A DNA stretch of 25,306 nt from assembly GCA_964411425.1 (NCBI GenBank), contig CAYPKW010000032.1:1-25306 (forward strand). Reading direction: 5' to 3'. The stretch comes from CAYPKW01 sp964411425 (GTDB taxonomy: Bacteria; Pseudomonadota; Alphaproteobacteria; Dongiales; Dongiaceae). This document shows, piece after piece, positions 1 through 7,705 of the stretch. Under the pieces are notes generated by a model. It had not been told where the DNA came from and searched no databases. It worked only from the letters and a program-made list of their open reading frames with translations. Each line of letters opens with the position of its first letter. The stretch's first letter is position 1. The position numbers and the translations under genes are program-made.

Positions 1-377
1 GTCCGATCCAAGAAATCTCTGTCGTGAGCATAGAGGGTGAGCGACCTGTGGACGGCGGTCGCTGCGATCCACGCATCAGCGGTATCCATCCGGCGCCCAA
101 TGCTTTCTTCATGCGCGCTGACACGCGCCCAGACACGAGCGAGTCCGTAGTCGTAGGGAATGATTAAAAATCGCCGAACGAACGCGTCGAGAGCCACCTG
201 CCGCGCGGCCGACCACTTGTTCTTCTCGGCAAGCTTCCATAACTCGGCCACGGATTGGAAGCTGAGCGCGAGCGTCTGCCCTCTCAGGTCGGGCTCGTAA
301 AGCGAAAGCTCCGGGCGCGGTATTTTGTGCGGTAGCAGCAGGCTCGCAACCGAGGTGTCGAGCAGGACGACGGCCAT
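1..377 (-). CDS. VapC-like PIN-domain toxin, 3' end cut by window edge
   Basis: The 125 visible codons encode a PIN-domain protein, predicted to be a Mg-dependent ribonuclease toxin of a type II toxin-antitoxin pair. It opens with VVLLDTS (Asp7), has Glu45 in VAELWKLAEK, Asp101 in TADAWIAATA, and Asp119/Asp121 in AHDRDF. These match the conserved acidic residues of the PIN active site, so the toxin looks catalytically intact. The C-terminal end and stop lie beyond position 1. The ATG follows directly on the TAA of the upstream gene (TAAATG), so translation is probably coupled to it, as is usual for an antitoxin-toxin order. The upstream protein ends in an antitoxin-like domain. The family call is firm; the subfamily and RNA target cannot be read from sequence. 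Confidence 0.85.
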   Translation of the reverse strand, partial: MAVVLLDTSVASLLLPHKIPRPELSLYEPDLRGQTLALSFQSVAELWKLAEKNKWSAARQVALDAFVRRFLIIPYDYGLARVWARVSAHEESIGRRMDTADAWIAATAVHRSLTLYAHDRDFLDR

Positions 378-734
378 TTATCGGCCGGTCTTCAGGGCTT
401 GCCGCCTGACGTCCCGATCCCGAAGCAGTTCCCCCAAGGCATCATCGAAAACCTCGTCTCCCGGCCAAGACGCGGTCAACTGGTCGAGCTCGGCCACTGG
501 TGCCACCGCCTGCCTGTCCGCCAGCTCTTCGAGTGAGTTTGATTGCCAAAACGGCAGTTCCTCCTTGCTAGTGTGATGCATCAACGCGATCTGGTCCTTG
601 ATTCGCAGTTTTTGGCGTTTAAGTTCGGAAATCAGGGCTTGATTGGGAAGCGGCCGGTGCTCTTCTTCGTTGATCAGTTGTTCGAGATCGGCGTGCTTGG
701 ATTTCAGTGTCTCGACGTGCTCCGTCACGGACAT
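378..734 (-). CDS. YdcH/DUF465 domain fused to a PIN-toxin antitoxin-like tail
   Basis: This 118-residue protein has two parts. Residues 1-52 read as a complete YdcH/DUF465 small helical protein (ISELKRQKLRIKDQIA is the typical core). Residues 59-118 (FWQSNSLEELADRQAVAPV, then a WPGDE motif and an acidic helix) resemble the short antitoxins that precede PIN toxins in several phyla. The start ATG has a good ribosome site, GGAGGA with six bases spacing. An internal ATG at codon 52 could start a separate antitoxin, but it has no close Shine-Dalgarno sequence. Placed immediately before the PIN toxin, it is most simply its antitoxin. DUF465 has no established biochemical function. The fusion is read directly; the antitoxin role is inferred from resemblance and position. 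Confidence 0.75.
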   Translation of the reverse strand: MSVTEHVETLKSKHADLEQLINEEEHRPLPNQALISELKRQKLRIKDQIALMHHTSKEELPFWQSNSLEELADRQAVAPVAELDQLTASWPGDEVFDDALGELLRDRDVRRQALKTGR

Positions 735-774
735 GCCGCGTCCTCCGATCCTTGCCAAAATCACGACCAAGCCA

Positions 775-803
775 ATCGTAAACCCGCCGGGGGGCGAACG
801 CAA
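775..803 (-). promoter_or_regulatory. possible sigma70-type promoter for the antitoxin-toxin pair
   Basis: On the minus strand TTGCGT (798-803) and TACGAT (775-780) are separated by 17 bases and lie about 40 bases upstream of the start at 734. The match to TTGACA/TATAAT is only partial (3/6 and 4/6), so this is a weak call made on spacing and location. Confidence 0.3.
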
Positions 804-889
804 ACGAGACGCGCCAAACCGGCGCCGCGGCGCTGGCCCTGCCCACCGCCGCCGGCATCGCGCCGCCCAGCGGCGCGGCTGGCGCGGAT

Positions 890-1405
890 TCACGCCTCGT
901 AAGAGACGACCGAAGTGAACGGGACCGTGACCTTGCGCCGGCCGTTCAGGAACGCGAGCTCGATGATGCAGGCGGCGGCGCGCACGTCGGCGCCGACACG
1001 ATGCAGGAGCGCGATGGTCGCGGCCATGGTGCCGCCGGTGGCGAGCAGGTCGTCCAGCACGACGACGCGCCGCCCGGGCGCGATCGCGTCGGCCTGCACC
1101 TCGACGACGTCCGAACCGTATTCCAGGTCGTATTCGTAGGGGATCGTCTTGCCCGGCAGCTTGCCCTTCTTGCGCACCATGACGAAGCCGCAGTCCAGTT
1201 CCAGCGCGAGCGGGGCCGCCACCAGGAAGCCGCGCGATTCGATGCCGACCAGGAGATCGGGCCGGTGCGGGCGCACCGCGTCGGTAAGGATGCCGACGGT
1301 CTTGCGCCAAGCCCCGGCGTGCGCCAAGAGCGTCGAGATGTCGTAAAAAAGTATGCCGGGCTTGGGAAAATCCGGCACTTGGCGGATGTGGTCCTTGATC
1401 GGCAT
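890..1405 (-). CDS. apt: adenine phosphoribosyltransferase
   Basis: A 171-residue purine-salvage enzyme that converts adenine and PRPP to AMP and pyrophosphate in the cytoplasm. The length is normal for the family. The N-terminal IRQVPDFPKPGILFYDIS, the ESRGF segment (residues 56-60) and the PRPP-binding loop VVVLDDLLATGGT (residues 115-127) are all present and intact. The chosen ATG gives the standard APRT N-terminus and is preceded by a GGGACGGG purine stretch; longer in-frame versions add unrelated residues. It is divergent from the Mla operon, with 92 bases between the starts, and 155 bases separate its stop from the YdcH-antitoxin gene, so it is probably transcribed by itself. Confidence 0.95.
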   Translation of the reverse strand: MPIKDHIRQVPDFPKPGILFYDISTLLAHAGAWRKTVGILTDAVRPHRPDLLVGIESRGFLVAAPLALELDCGFVMVRKKGKLPGKTIPYEYDLEYGSDVVEVQADAIAPGRRVVVLDDLLATGGTMAATIALLHRVGADVRAAACIIELAFLNGRRKVTVPFTSVVSYEA

Positions 1406-1452
1406 TGCCCGTCCCGCTGGCCGGCTTCGGCGCGCCAATCTAGGGCATATGT

Positions 1453-1468
1453 CGCTTTCGGAAAAGCG
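1453..1468. promoter_or_regulatory. short inverted repeat in the apt / mlaE divergent promoter region
   Basis: CGCTTT and AAAGCG form a perfect 6-bp inverted repeat around CGGA, in the 92-bp region between two divergent genes. Its position suits an operator or an mRNA leader hairpin. No regulator is indicated and it may be chance. Confidence 0.25.
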
Positions 1469-1497
1469 GTCGCAAGGCGCCCCCGGCATTCGCTATC

Positions 1498-2655
1498 ATG
1501 GCGGCGGACGTTGCCGATCCACGGGCGAGCATGGCGACCGGCTCATTCGAAACCGCTGAGGAGGACGGCCGCCTGGTGATCGCCGCCAGCGGCGCCTGGA
1601 CCATCGAGCGGGCGCCGGAGCTGGACGCCGCGCTGCGGGCGCTGCGGCCGGCGGGCCGGGGCGCCCGCTTCGACCTCGCCAGGCTTGAGGCGCTCGATTC
1701 GGTCGGCGCCTGGCTCATCGAGCGGACGCGGCGCGCCTGGGCCGAGCGCGGCGCGGAGGTAAGCCTCACCGGCCTCGCGCCCGGCTTCAGAGGCCTGTTG
1801 GATCGCGTGGCCGGGCTCGGCGTGCCGGCCCGTGCGCCGGCGCCGCCGCGGCGCGGCGCCGCCGATTTCCTGGCGCGAATCGGCTGGGCCACCGTCGTTG
1901 TGCTCGAACGCGCGCGCGACTTGGTGGCCTTCTTCGGCGCCGTGGTCGTGGTGCTGGGGCGCAGCCTCGGCCGGCCGCGGCGCATCCGGCTCGTGTCCCT
2001 GGTGAGCCATATCGAGCAGGTTGGCCTCAACGCGCTGCCGATCGTGGGGCTGCTGTCCTTTCTCATCGGCGTCGTGCTGGCGTTCCAGGGCATCGATCAA
2101 CTGCGGCGCTTCGGGGCCGAAGTGTTCACCGTGAACCTGGTCGGCGTCTCGGTGTTACGCGAGATGGGCATCGTGATGACCGCCGTCATCGTCGCCGGGC
2201 GCTCGGGCAGCGCCTTCACGGCGCAGATCGGCACCATGCAGGTGAACGAGGAAGTGGACGCCATGCGCGCGCTCGGCCTCGACCCGCTGGAGGTGCTGGT
2301 GCTGCCGCGCATCCTGGCGCTGATGATCGCGCTGCCGCTGCTGGCCTTCTTCGCCGATGTCATGGCGATCCTGGGCGCCGCGCTGATGACCGGCGCGCTG
2401 GTCGACCTCTCGCTCGCCGGCTTCCTTAACCAGCTCCGCCAGGCGGTGACGCCCACCATGTTCTGGATCGGCATCGGCAAGGCGCCGGTGTTCGCCTTCC
2501 TCATCGCCATGGTGGGCTGCTTCGAGGGCCTCAACGTGCGCGGCAGCGCCGAGAGCGTCGGGCGGCTCACCACCCAGGCGGTGGTCGAAGCGATCTTCCT
2601 GGTGATCGTGTTCGACGCGCTGTTCTCGGTGGTGTTCTCGTATCTCGGAATCTGA
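1498..2655 (+). CDS. mlaE: MlaE-family ABC permease with N-terminal STAS domain
   Basis: A 385-residue inner-membrane permease of the Mla/MCE phospholipid transport family. Residues about 15-110 form a STAS-like domain (LVIAASGAWTIERAPELDAA; LEALDSVGAWLIERT), the role filled by separate MlaB in E. coli. Residues about 130-385 are the MlaE permease, with the conserved FLIGVVLAFQG, EMGIVMTAVIVAGRSGSAF and IGTMQVNEEVDAM segments and several membrane helices. It is the first gene of an operon with the ATPase, MCE protein and lipoprotein. ATG 1498 and ATG 1531 are both possible starts and neither has a clear ribosome site; either keeps the STAS domain whole. Lipid substrate and direction are not visible from sequence. 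Confidence 0.92.
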   Translation: MAADVADPRASMATGSFETAEEDGRLVIAASGAWTIERAPELDAALRALRPAGRGARFDLARLEALDSVGAWLIERTRRAWAERGAEVSLTGLAPGFRGLLDRVAGLGVPARAPAPPRRGAADFLARIGWATVVVLERARDLVAFFGAVVVVLGRSLGRPRRIRLVSLVSHIEQVGLNALPIVGLLSFLIGVVLAFQGIDQLRRFGAEVFTVNLVGVSVLREMGIVMTAVIVAGRSGSAFTAQIGTMQVNEEVDAMRALGLDPLEVLVLPRILALMIALPLLAFFADVMAILGAALMTGALVDLSLAGFLNQLRQAVTPTMFWIGIGKAPVFAFLIAMVGCFEGLNVRGSAESVGRLTTQAVVEAIFLVIVFDALFSVVFSYLGI

Positions 2656-2661
2656 AGCCAC

Positions 2662-3438
2662 GTGGCCGGCGCTCCCTCCGCCGCCGCCCCGGTCATCTCC
2701 GTGCGCGGCCTCAAGACCCAGTTCGGCGGGCAGGCGGTGCACGAGGGCCTCGACCTCGACGTGGCGCCGGGCGAGATCATGGGCGTGGTCGGCGGCTCGG
2801 GCAGCGGCAAGTCGGTGCTGTTGCGCACGGTCATCGGCCTCAATCGCAAGGCGGCGGGGCGCATCCTGGTGCTGGGGCAGGACACCGACGCGCTCGGGCC
2901 CGCAGCCTGGCGGCGGCTGCAACGGCGCTGGGGCGTGCTGTTCCAGGGCGGCGCGCTGTTCAGTTCGCTCACCGTGGCGCAAAACGTCGAGGTGCCGCTC
3001 AAAGAGCACAGCCGGCTGTCGCCGGCGCTCAGCGCCGAGGTCGCGGCCCTCAAGATCGCCATGGTCGGCCTGCCGCCCGATGCCGCCGGCAAGTATCCGG
3101 CGGAACTGTCGGGCGGCATGCGCAAGCGCGCGGGTCTCGCGCGCGCGCTGGCGCTCGATCCGGAAATACTCTTCCTCGACGAGCCCACGGCCGGGCTCGA
3201 CCCGATCGGAGCGGCCGCGTTCGACGAGCTCATCCTGAGCCTGCAGCGCAGCCTGCGGCTCACGGTCTTCATGGTCACGCACGATCTGGACAGCCTCGGC
3301 GCGATCTGCGACCGTATCGCGGTCCTGATCGACAAGCGTCTCAGAGTAGGAACCATGGCCGACCATCTCACGGACGACCATCCCTGGATTCGCGCCTATT
3401 TCCACGGCCCGCGCGCCCGGGCGGCGCGCCGGGCGTAG
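2662..3438 (+). CDS. mlaF: MlaF-family ABC transporter ATPase
   Basis: A 258-residue ATPase that powers the Mla-type lipid transporter. Walker A is GGSGSGKS (44-51), the Q-loop Gln is in VLFQGG (95), the signature is LSGGM (149-153), Walker B is EILFLDEP (168-175), and the switch His is in MVTHD (207). The LSGGMRKRAGLARAL form is characteristic of MlaF rather than of generic exporters. It starts with GTG six bases after the permease stop, so it is probably translationally coupled. The C-terminus is short and basic (RARAARRA). All catalytic motifs are intact. Confidence 0.94.
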   Translation: MAGAPSAAAPVISVRGLKTQFGGQAVHEGLDLDVAPGEIMGVVGGSGSGKSVLLRTVIGLNRKAAGRILVLGQDTDALGPAAWRRLQRRWGVLFQGGALFSSLTVAQNVEVPLKEHSRLSPALSAEVAALKIAMVGLPPDAAGKYPAELSGGMRKRAGLARALALDPEILFLDEPTAGLDPIGAAAFDELILSLQRSLRLTVFMVTHDLDSLGAICDRIAVLIDKRLRVGTMADHLTDDHPWIRAYFHGPRARAARRA

Positions 3439-3450
3439 CAGGGCGTCGCC

Positions 3451-4404
3451 ATGGAAACCCGGGCCGGTTACATCGCGGTCGGCGGCTTCATGCTGGCGCT
3501 CCTCGCCGGCGCCATCGCCGCCGTGCTGTGGCTCGGCCGCTACCAGAGCACCGAGGACTTCGCGTATTACGACATCCTGTTCGCCAGCGACGTGACCGGG
3601 CTTCAGGCCGGCGGCACCGTGCGCTATCGCGGCGTGCCGGTCGGCCGCGTCACCGACATCCGCATCGACCCGGACAGCTTCGAGCGGGTCCGGGTGACGA
3701 TCGAAGTCAGGCGCGGCACGCCGATCCACCGCACCTCCGTCGCCTCGCTCGAGTTCCAGGGCATCACCGGCGTCTTGTACGTGCTGATCGCGGGCGGCAC
3801 GCCGGACGCCGCCAGGCTGCCGGAAACCCGCGATCCTCCCTATCCGGTAATCGCCGCCATGCCCGGCAAGTTCGAGGGCCTGTTCCAAGGCGCCCCCGAC
3901 CTGATCGCCAACGTCAATTTCCTGATCGGGCGCGTCAACGCGCTGTTCAGCGCCGAGAACAGCGCGGCCATCGCCGGCGTCCTCGCCAATCTGAGCGCGC
4001 TGACCGCCGCGCTTTCGGAGGACACCGGCGGCGTGCGCGCGCTGCTGCAGGACGGCGCCGCGGCGGTGCGCGAGATCGGCGCCATGAGCCAGCAATTCAC
4101 GCTGCTCGCCGAGGAGTTGAACCACAGCGTCAGCGCGGCCGGCGGCGAGCTGGAAGGCTCCGTCGCCGAGATGCGCGCGCTCGCGGCCGCCTTCACCAAG
4201 CTGGCCGAGCAGGCCGAACTTCTGCTGCGCGAGAGCCGCGGGCCGCTGCGCGACTTCACCGCTTCGGGCCTCTACGAGGGGACCCAGCTCATCGCCGACC
4301 TGCGCATCTTGGTGGCGAGCCTGAGCCGCATCTCCGACCAGTTCGAGCGCGACCCGGCGCGCTTCCTGTTCGGCGATCGCCGCCAGGGGTTCGAGGCCGA
4401 ATGA
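3451..4404 (+). CDS. mlaD: MlaD-family MCE-domain substrate-binding protein
   Basis: A 317-residue periplasmic protein held by one N-terminal membrane helix (about residues 8-29, FMLALLAGAIAAVLWLG). The MCE domain spans about residues 38-118, with the typical VTGLQAGGTVRYRGVPVGRV stretch. Residues about 140-290 are Ala/Leu-rich helix, likely the segment that oligomerises into a channel, as known for MCE proteins. It is probably the lipid-binding partner of the preceding permease and ATPase. It lies 12 bases after the ATPase stop, and its TGA overlaps the next gene's ATG (ATGA). It is longer than E. coli MlaD (about 180 residues), as is common for alphaproteobacterial members. Confidence 0.92.
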   Translation: METRAGYIAVGGFMLALLAGAIAAVLWLGRYQSTEDFAYYDILFASDVTGLQAGGTVRYRGVPVGRVTDIRIDPDSFERVRVTIEVRRGTPIHRTSVASLEFQGITGVLYVLIAGGTPDAARLPETRDPPYPVIAAMPGKFEGLFQGAPDLIANVNFLIGRVNALFSAENSAAIAGVLANLSALTAALSEDTGGVRALLQDGAAAVREIGAMSQQFTLLAEELNHSVSAAGGELEGSVAEMRALAAAFTKLAEQAELLLRESRGPLRDFTASGLYEGTQLIADLRILVASLSRISDQFERDPARFLFGDRRQGFEAE

Positions 4405-5030
4405 CGCGCCGGGTGAGCCGAAGCGGCGGCGCCATAGCGCCCGCCCTTCTGCTGCTGGCCGTGGCCGGCTGCGGCATCCTGCCCAAGCTCGCCGAGCCGG
4501 TCGACCTCTACTTGTTGACGCCGAAGACCACCCATGAGGCGGACTTGCCCGAGGCCGACTGGCAGCTCGTCGTCGAGAAGCCGGTGGCGGCCGCCGGCAT
4601 CGACACGGCGCGCATCGCCGTGCAGCGCTCGCCCTACACGCTCGAGTACTTCGCCCGCTCGGGCTGGACCGACACCGCGCCCGCCATGGTGCAGACGCTG
4701 CTCATCGAATCGTTCGAGAGCACGGGCAAGATCGTGGGCGTCGGCCGCGAGGCCATCGGGCTGCGGCCGGACTACATCCTGAAGACCGACCTGCGCGAGT
4801 TTCAGGCGATCTACACCGCGGGCGACGGCGTGCCCGAGGTGCTGGTGCGCATGAACGCCAAGCTCGTCGGCATGCCGGACCGCAAGATCATCGCCTCGCG
4901 CACGACCGAGGCGCGCGTCAAGGCCGAGGGCACCAGATTCATCGACGTGATCGCGGCCTTCGACGCGGCGTTGGGGCGGGCCATCAAGGACATCGTCGCC
5001 TTCACCTTGACCGCGGCGCCGCCGGAATAA
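4401..5030 (+). CDS. ABC-type transport auxiliary lipoprotein (PqiC/DUF330-like)
   Basis: A 209-residue predicted lipoprotein. Its signal peptide ends in the lipobox LAVAGC, giving acylated Cys24. The mature part has the layout of auxiliary lipoproteins found with MCE transporters: a YLLTP-type strand near the start, then RIAVQRSPYTLEYFARSGWTD-like strands and a TLLIESFES helix. It probably sits on the inner leaflet of the outer membrane and receives or passes on the lipid handled by the upstream MCE protein. It overlaps mlaD by four bases (ATGA) and closes the operon. No mlaC-like periplasmic shuttle or mlaA is present nearby, which makes the system more Pqi-like in its outer-membrane part. 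Confidence 0.85.
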   Translation: MTRRVSRSGGAIAPALLLLAVAGCGILPKLAEPVDLYLLTPKTTHEADLPEADWQLVVEKPVAAAGIDTARIAVQRSPYTLEYFARSGWTDTAPAMVQTLLIESFESTGKIVGVGREAIGLRPDYILKTDLREFQAIYTAGDGVPEVLVRMNAKLVGMPDRKIIASRTTEARVKAEGTRFIDVIAAFDAALGRAIKDIVAFTLTAAPPE

Positions 5031-5046
5031 TCGAGCGGAACGCGCC

Positions 5047-6350
5047 ATGAGCCATGTGTTCCATCGCGAACCGGGGCGCCGGCTCCCCATGGCGGTGCGC
5101 GGCGAGGGCGCCTACGTGATCGACGGCGCCGGCCGGCGCTATCTCGACGCCTCGGGCTTCGCGGCGGTGTCCTCTCTCGGCCACAGCCATCCGCGGGTGA
5201 TCGAGGCGGTGCAGCGCCAGTTGGCGGCGCTGTCGTTCGCCCATACCGGGTTTTTCACCAATGAGCCGATGGAGGCGCTGGCCGACGCGCTCGCCGCCGA
5301 GGCGCCGGAGGGACTCGACAAGGTGCTGTTCGTGTCCAGCGGCTCCGAGGCGGTCGAGGCGGCGCTCAAGCTGGCGCGGCAGTACTTCCTGGAGGTGGGA
5401 CAGCCCCTGCGTCGGCGCTTCATCGCGCGGCGCCAGAGCTATCACGGCGCCACGCTGGGCGCCCTCTCCGTGGGCGGCAACCGGGCGCGCCGGGTGCCGT
5501 ACGCGCCGCTGCTGTTCGAGGTGACCCATATCGCCCCCTGCTACGCCTACCGTGATCGCCGCGCGGGTGAGAGCGAAGATGCCTACGCCATCCGCGTCGC
5601 CGACGAGCTCGATGCCGCGATCCAGTCGCTCGGACCCGAGACGGTCGCGGGTTTCATCGCCGAGCCGGTCGTGGGCGCCACTCTGGGCGCCGTGCCGGCG
5701 CTGCCCGGCTACTTCAAGCGCATCAGCGAGATCTGCGACCGCCACGGCGTGCTGCNNNNNNNNNNNNNNNNNNNNNNNNNNNNNNNNNNNNNNNNNNNNN
5801 NNNNNNNNNNNNNNNNNNNNNNNNNNNNNNNNNNNNNNNNNNNNNNNNNNNNNNNCTGCCCGGCTACTTCAAGCGCATCAGCGAGATCTGCGACCGCCAC
5901 GGCGTGCTGCGCCACGGCCAGACCTATCTGGGCCATGCCGCCGCCTGCGCCGCGGGCCTCGCCGTGCAACGCGTCATCAAGGAGGAGAGGCTGCTGGACA
6001 ACGTGCGCCGCCAGGGCGCGGCGCTCAAGGCGGCGCTCGACGAGCGCTTCGCCCAACACCCGCACGTCGGCGACATTCGCGGCCGCGGCCTGCTGCTCGG
6101 CCTGGAGCTGGTCGCCGACCGGGCGAGCAAGGCGCCGTTCGACCCCACCCTCAGGCTCCATGCCGAGTTGAAGTCGGCCGCCTTGGAGGAGGGTCTCATT
6201 TGCTACCCGATGGGCGGCACGATCGACGGGGTGCAAGGCGACCACGTGCTGCTGGCGCCGCCCTTCATCGTGACCGATGCCGAGCTCGACCTGATCGTGG
6301 CGCGGCTGGCGGCGGCCCTCGAGCGGGCGTTCCGGTTAACCGAGGTTTAA
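5047..6350 (+). CDS. class III (PLP-dependent) aminotransferase, interrupted by assembly gap
   Basis: A fold-type I class III aminotransferase. The N-terminal half has YVIDGAGRRYLDASGFAAVSS, a PLP-phosphate contact region VSSGSEAVEAALKLARQY, and SYHGATLGALSVGG. The C-terminal half has HGQTYLGHAAACAAGLAVQRV and the RGRGLLLGLELV strand. The 100-N gap falls where the family carries the DE..G.GRTG segment and the PLP-binding Lys; none of this is present. The 55 bases before the gap (5701-5755) recur exactly after it (5856-5910), so the gap is an assembly break rather than evidence of a pseudogene. Collapsing the two copies leaves the frame open but without the Lys. Substrate is not assignable. 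It follows the lipoprotein gene by 16 bases but probably has no link to lipid transport. Confidence 0.85.
5701..5755 (+). repeat. 55-bp exact repeat, left side of gap 1
   Basis: Identical over exactly 55 bases to 5856-5910 on the other side of the N run, inside the aminotransferase gene. This looks like a de Bruijn-graph overlap of two contig ends, not a biological repeat. Confidence 0.8.
5756..5855. other. assembly gap (100 N)
   Basis: Exactly 100 unknown bases, a nominal scaffold gap of unmeasured length. By comparison with the family about 60 codons of the aminotransferase, including the PLP Lys, are missing here. Confidence 0.98.
5856..5910 (+). repeat. 55-bp exact repeat, right side of gap 1
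   Basis: Second copy of 5701-5755, starting at the first base after the N run. See the left copy. Confidence 0.8.
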
Positions 6351-6435
6351 CGGGTCGACGACCACACTGGCCGCACGGCCGCGGCCGACCTCGGCCTGCT
6401 GTAGCGCCTCGTTTCGTTCAACCGGTGCGCGGAGC

Positions 6436-7533
6436 ATGATCGGCAATCTCAGCGAAACCGATGTCGTCCGGCTGATGGCCGACCCCTCGGAGGCGAACCG
6501 CGCCGAGGCGGCCGCCAAGGTCGCCCAACACTTCGAGCTCAGCGACATCGGTCCGCGCGAGCGCGCCTTGGCCGAACAGATCATCCGTTTGATGACGAGG
6601 GACGCGGCAGTCCGCGTCCGGCACGCGCTGTCCAACAGCCTGAAGACCAGCACCCTGCTGCCGCACGACGTGGCGCTGGCGCGCGACGTGGAAGAAGTCG
6701 CCCTGCCGATGCTGGAGCATTCGGCGGTGCTGACGGAGCATGACCTGGTGGAAATCGTGCGCGCCGCCGGCTCCGCCAAGCAGACGGCGGTGGCAGGAAG
6801 GGCCACGGTGCCGGCGGCCGTCGCGGACGCGCTCATCGACAGCCGAAATCCGGCCGCGGTCGTCCGCCTAGTCGCGAACGACGGGGCCGCGCTGTCGGAG
6901 CAGGCGCTGCAAACCGTGCTCGACCGCTACGGCAAGGAGGAAGCGGTCAAGGAGAGGATGACGCACCGGGCAACGCTGCCGCTTACCGTCGCCGAGCGGT
7001 TGGTGGCCATGGTCAGCGAGAAACTGCGCGACTACCTTGTCGCCCATCACGAGTTGTCGCCCTCGGTGGCCGCCGATCCGCTGATGGAAAGCCGCGAGCC
7101 CGCCACGGTCAGCCTGCTCCCGGAAGGTGCCTCAGGGGAGGGCGTCGAGGCCCTGGCGAAGCAGATGATGACCCACGGCCGCCTCTCGCCGTCGGTGATC
7201 TTGCGCTCGTTGTGCATGGGCGACCTCGCCTTCTTCGAGGCCAGCCTGGCGGCGCTGTCGCGCATTCCGATCCTCAATGCGCGCATCCTGATCCACGACG
7301 AGGGGCCGCTCGGCCTGCAGGCGATCTATCGGCGCGCCCGCCTGCCGGAGAACATGTATGCCGCCTTCCGGGTCGCAGTCGACGTCGTCCGGCAGACCGG
7401 CTACGACGGCGGCGAGCAGGACCGCCAGCGCTATGTCGCGCGCACGATCGAGCGCATCCTCACCCAGTTCGAGGACGTCGGCGAGGACAACCTCGACTAC
7501 CTGCTGCACAAGCTCAATCAGTTGGCGGCGTGA
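6436..7533 (+). CDS. DUF2336 domain protein (paralogue 1)
   Basis: A 365-residue cytoplasmic protein of the DUF2336 family, which is common in alphaproteobacteria and has no established function. It is helix-rich throughout, with no signal peptide or membrane segment, and its short helix pairs resemble HEAT-like repeats. Recognisable stretches are LSETDVVRLMADPS near the start, VRVRHALSNSLK, and PSVILRSLCMGDLAFFEASLAALS in the last third. It shares order and motifs with the protein at 9843-11003: LSETDVVRL here against LSQMDVERL there, and PSVILRSLCMGDL against PTLILRALCLGEF. The 85 bases upstream hold no clear promoter. Confidence 0.85.
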   Translation: MIGNLSETDVVRLMADPSEANRAEAAAKVAQHFELSDIGPRERALAEQIIRLMTRDAAVRVRHALSNSLKTSTLLPHDVALARDVEEVALPMLEHSAVLTEHDLVEIVRAAGSAKQTAVAGRATVPAAVADALIDSRNPAAVVRLVANDGAALSEQALQTVLDRYGKEEAVKERMTHRATLPLTVAERLVAMVSEKLRDYLVAHHELSPSVAADPLMESREPATVSLLPEGASGEGVEALAKQMMTHGRLSPSVILRSLCMGDLAFFEASLAALSRIPILNARILIHDEGPLGLQAIYRRARLPENMYAAFRVAVDVVRQTGYDGGEQDRQRYVARTIERILTQFEDVGEDNLDYLLHKLNQLAA

Positions 7534-7598
7534 CGGCCGTTCAGCGAGACAGGCTCCTGTGGATGCGATTCGACGAATGAGTCTCCGTCCGCCCAAGG

Positions 7599-7673
7599 TG
7601 TCATCGCCGGGCGTGACCCGGCGATCCATAGTGCAGCGGCATGATGGATGCCCGCGTCAAGCGCGGGCATGAC
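7599..7673. repeat. REP/BIME-like pair of inverted palindromic units
   Basis: Two palindromic units of about 29 bases face each other. The left unit (7599-7627) contains CGCCGGGCGTGACCCGGCG and the right (7646-7673) contains GCCCGCGTCAAGCGCGGGC, each flanked by TGTCAT/ATGACA and ATCCA/TGGAT ends. The type resembles the dispersed CCGGGCTTGACCCGG-style intergenic repeats seen in many alphaproteobacterial genomes. It lies between two converging genes and could act as a bidirectional terminator or mRNA-end stabiliser. Confidence 0.75.
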
Positions 7674-7705
7674 AAGAGGGGGAGGCAAGCGTCGGATTCG
7701 ATCCA

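Noticed and set aside
555..581. A separate antitoxin starting inside the YdcH-antitoxin frame
   Set aside because: ATG 579-581 has no near ribosome site, and the AAGGAGG at 560-566 has no start codon at a workable distance; one fused product is the simpler reading, though not proven.
2155..4125. A very long open frame on the minus strand across the Mla operon
   Set aside because: A GC-rich shadow: its residues are low-complexity Arg/Ala/His/Glu, while the plus-strand frames encode clear conserved families.
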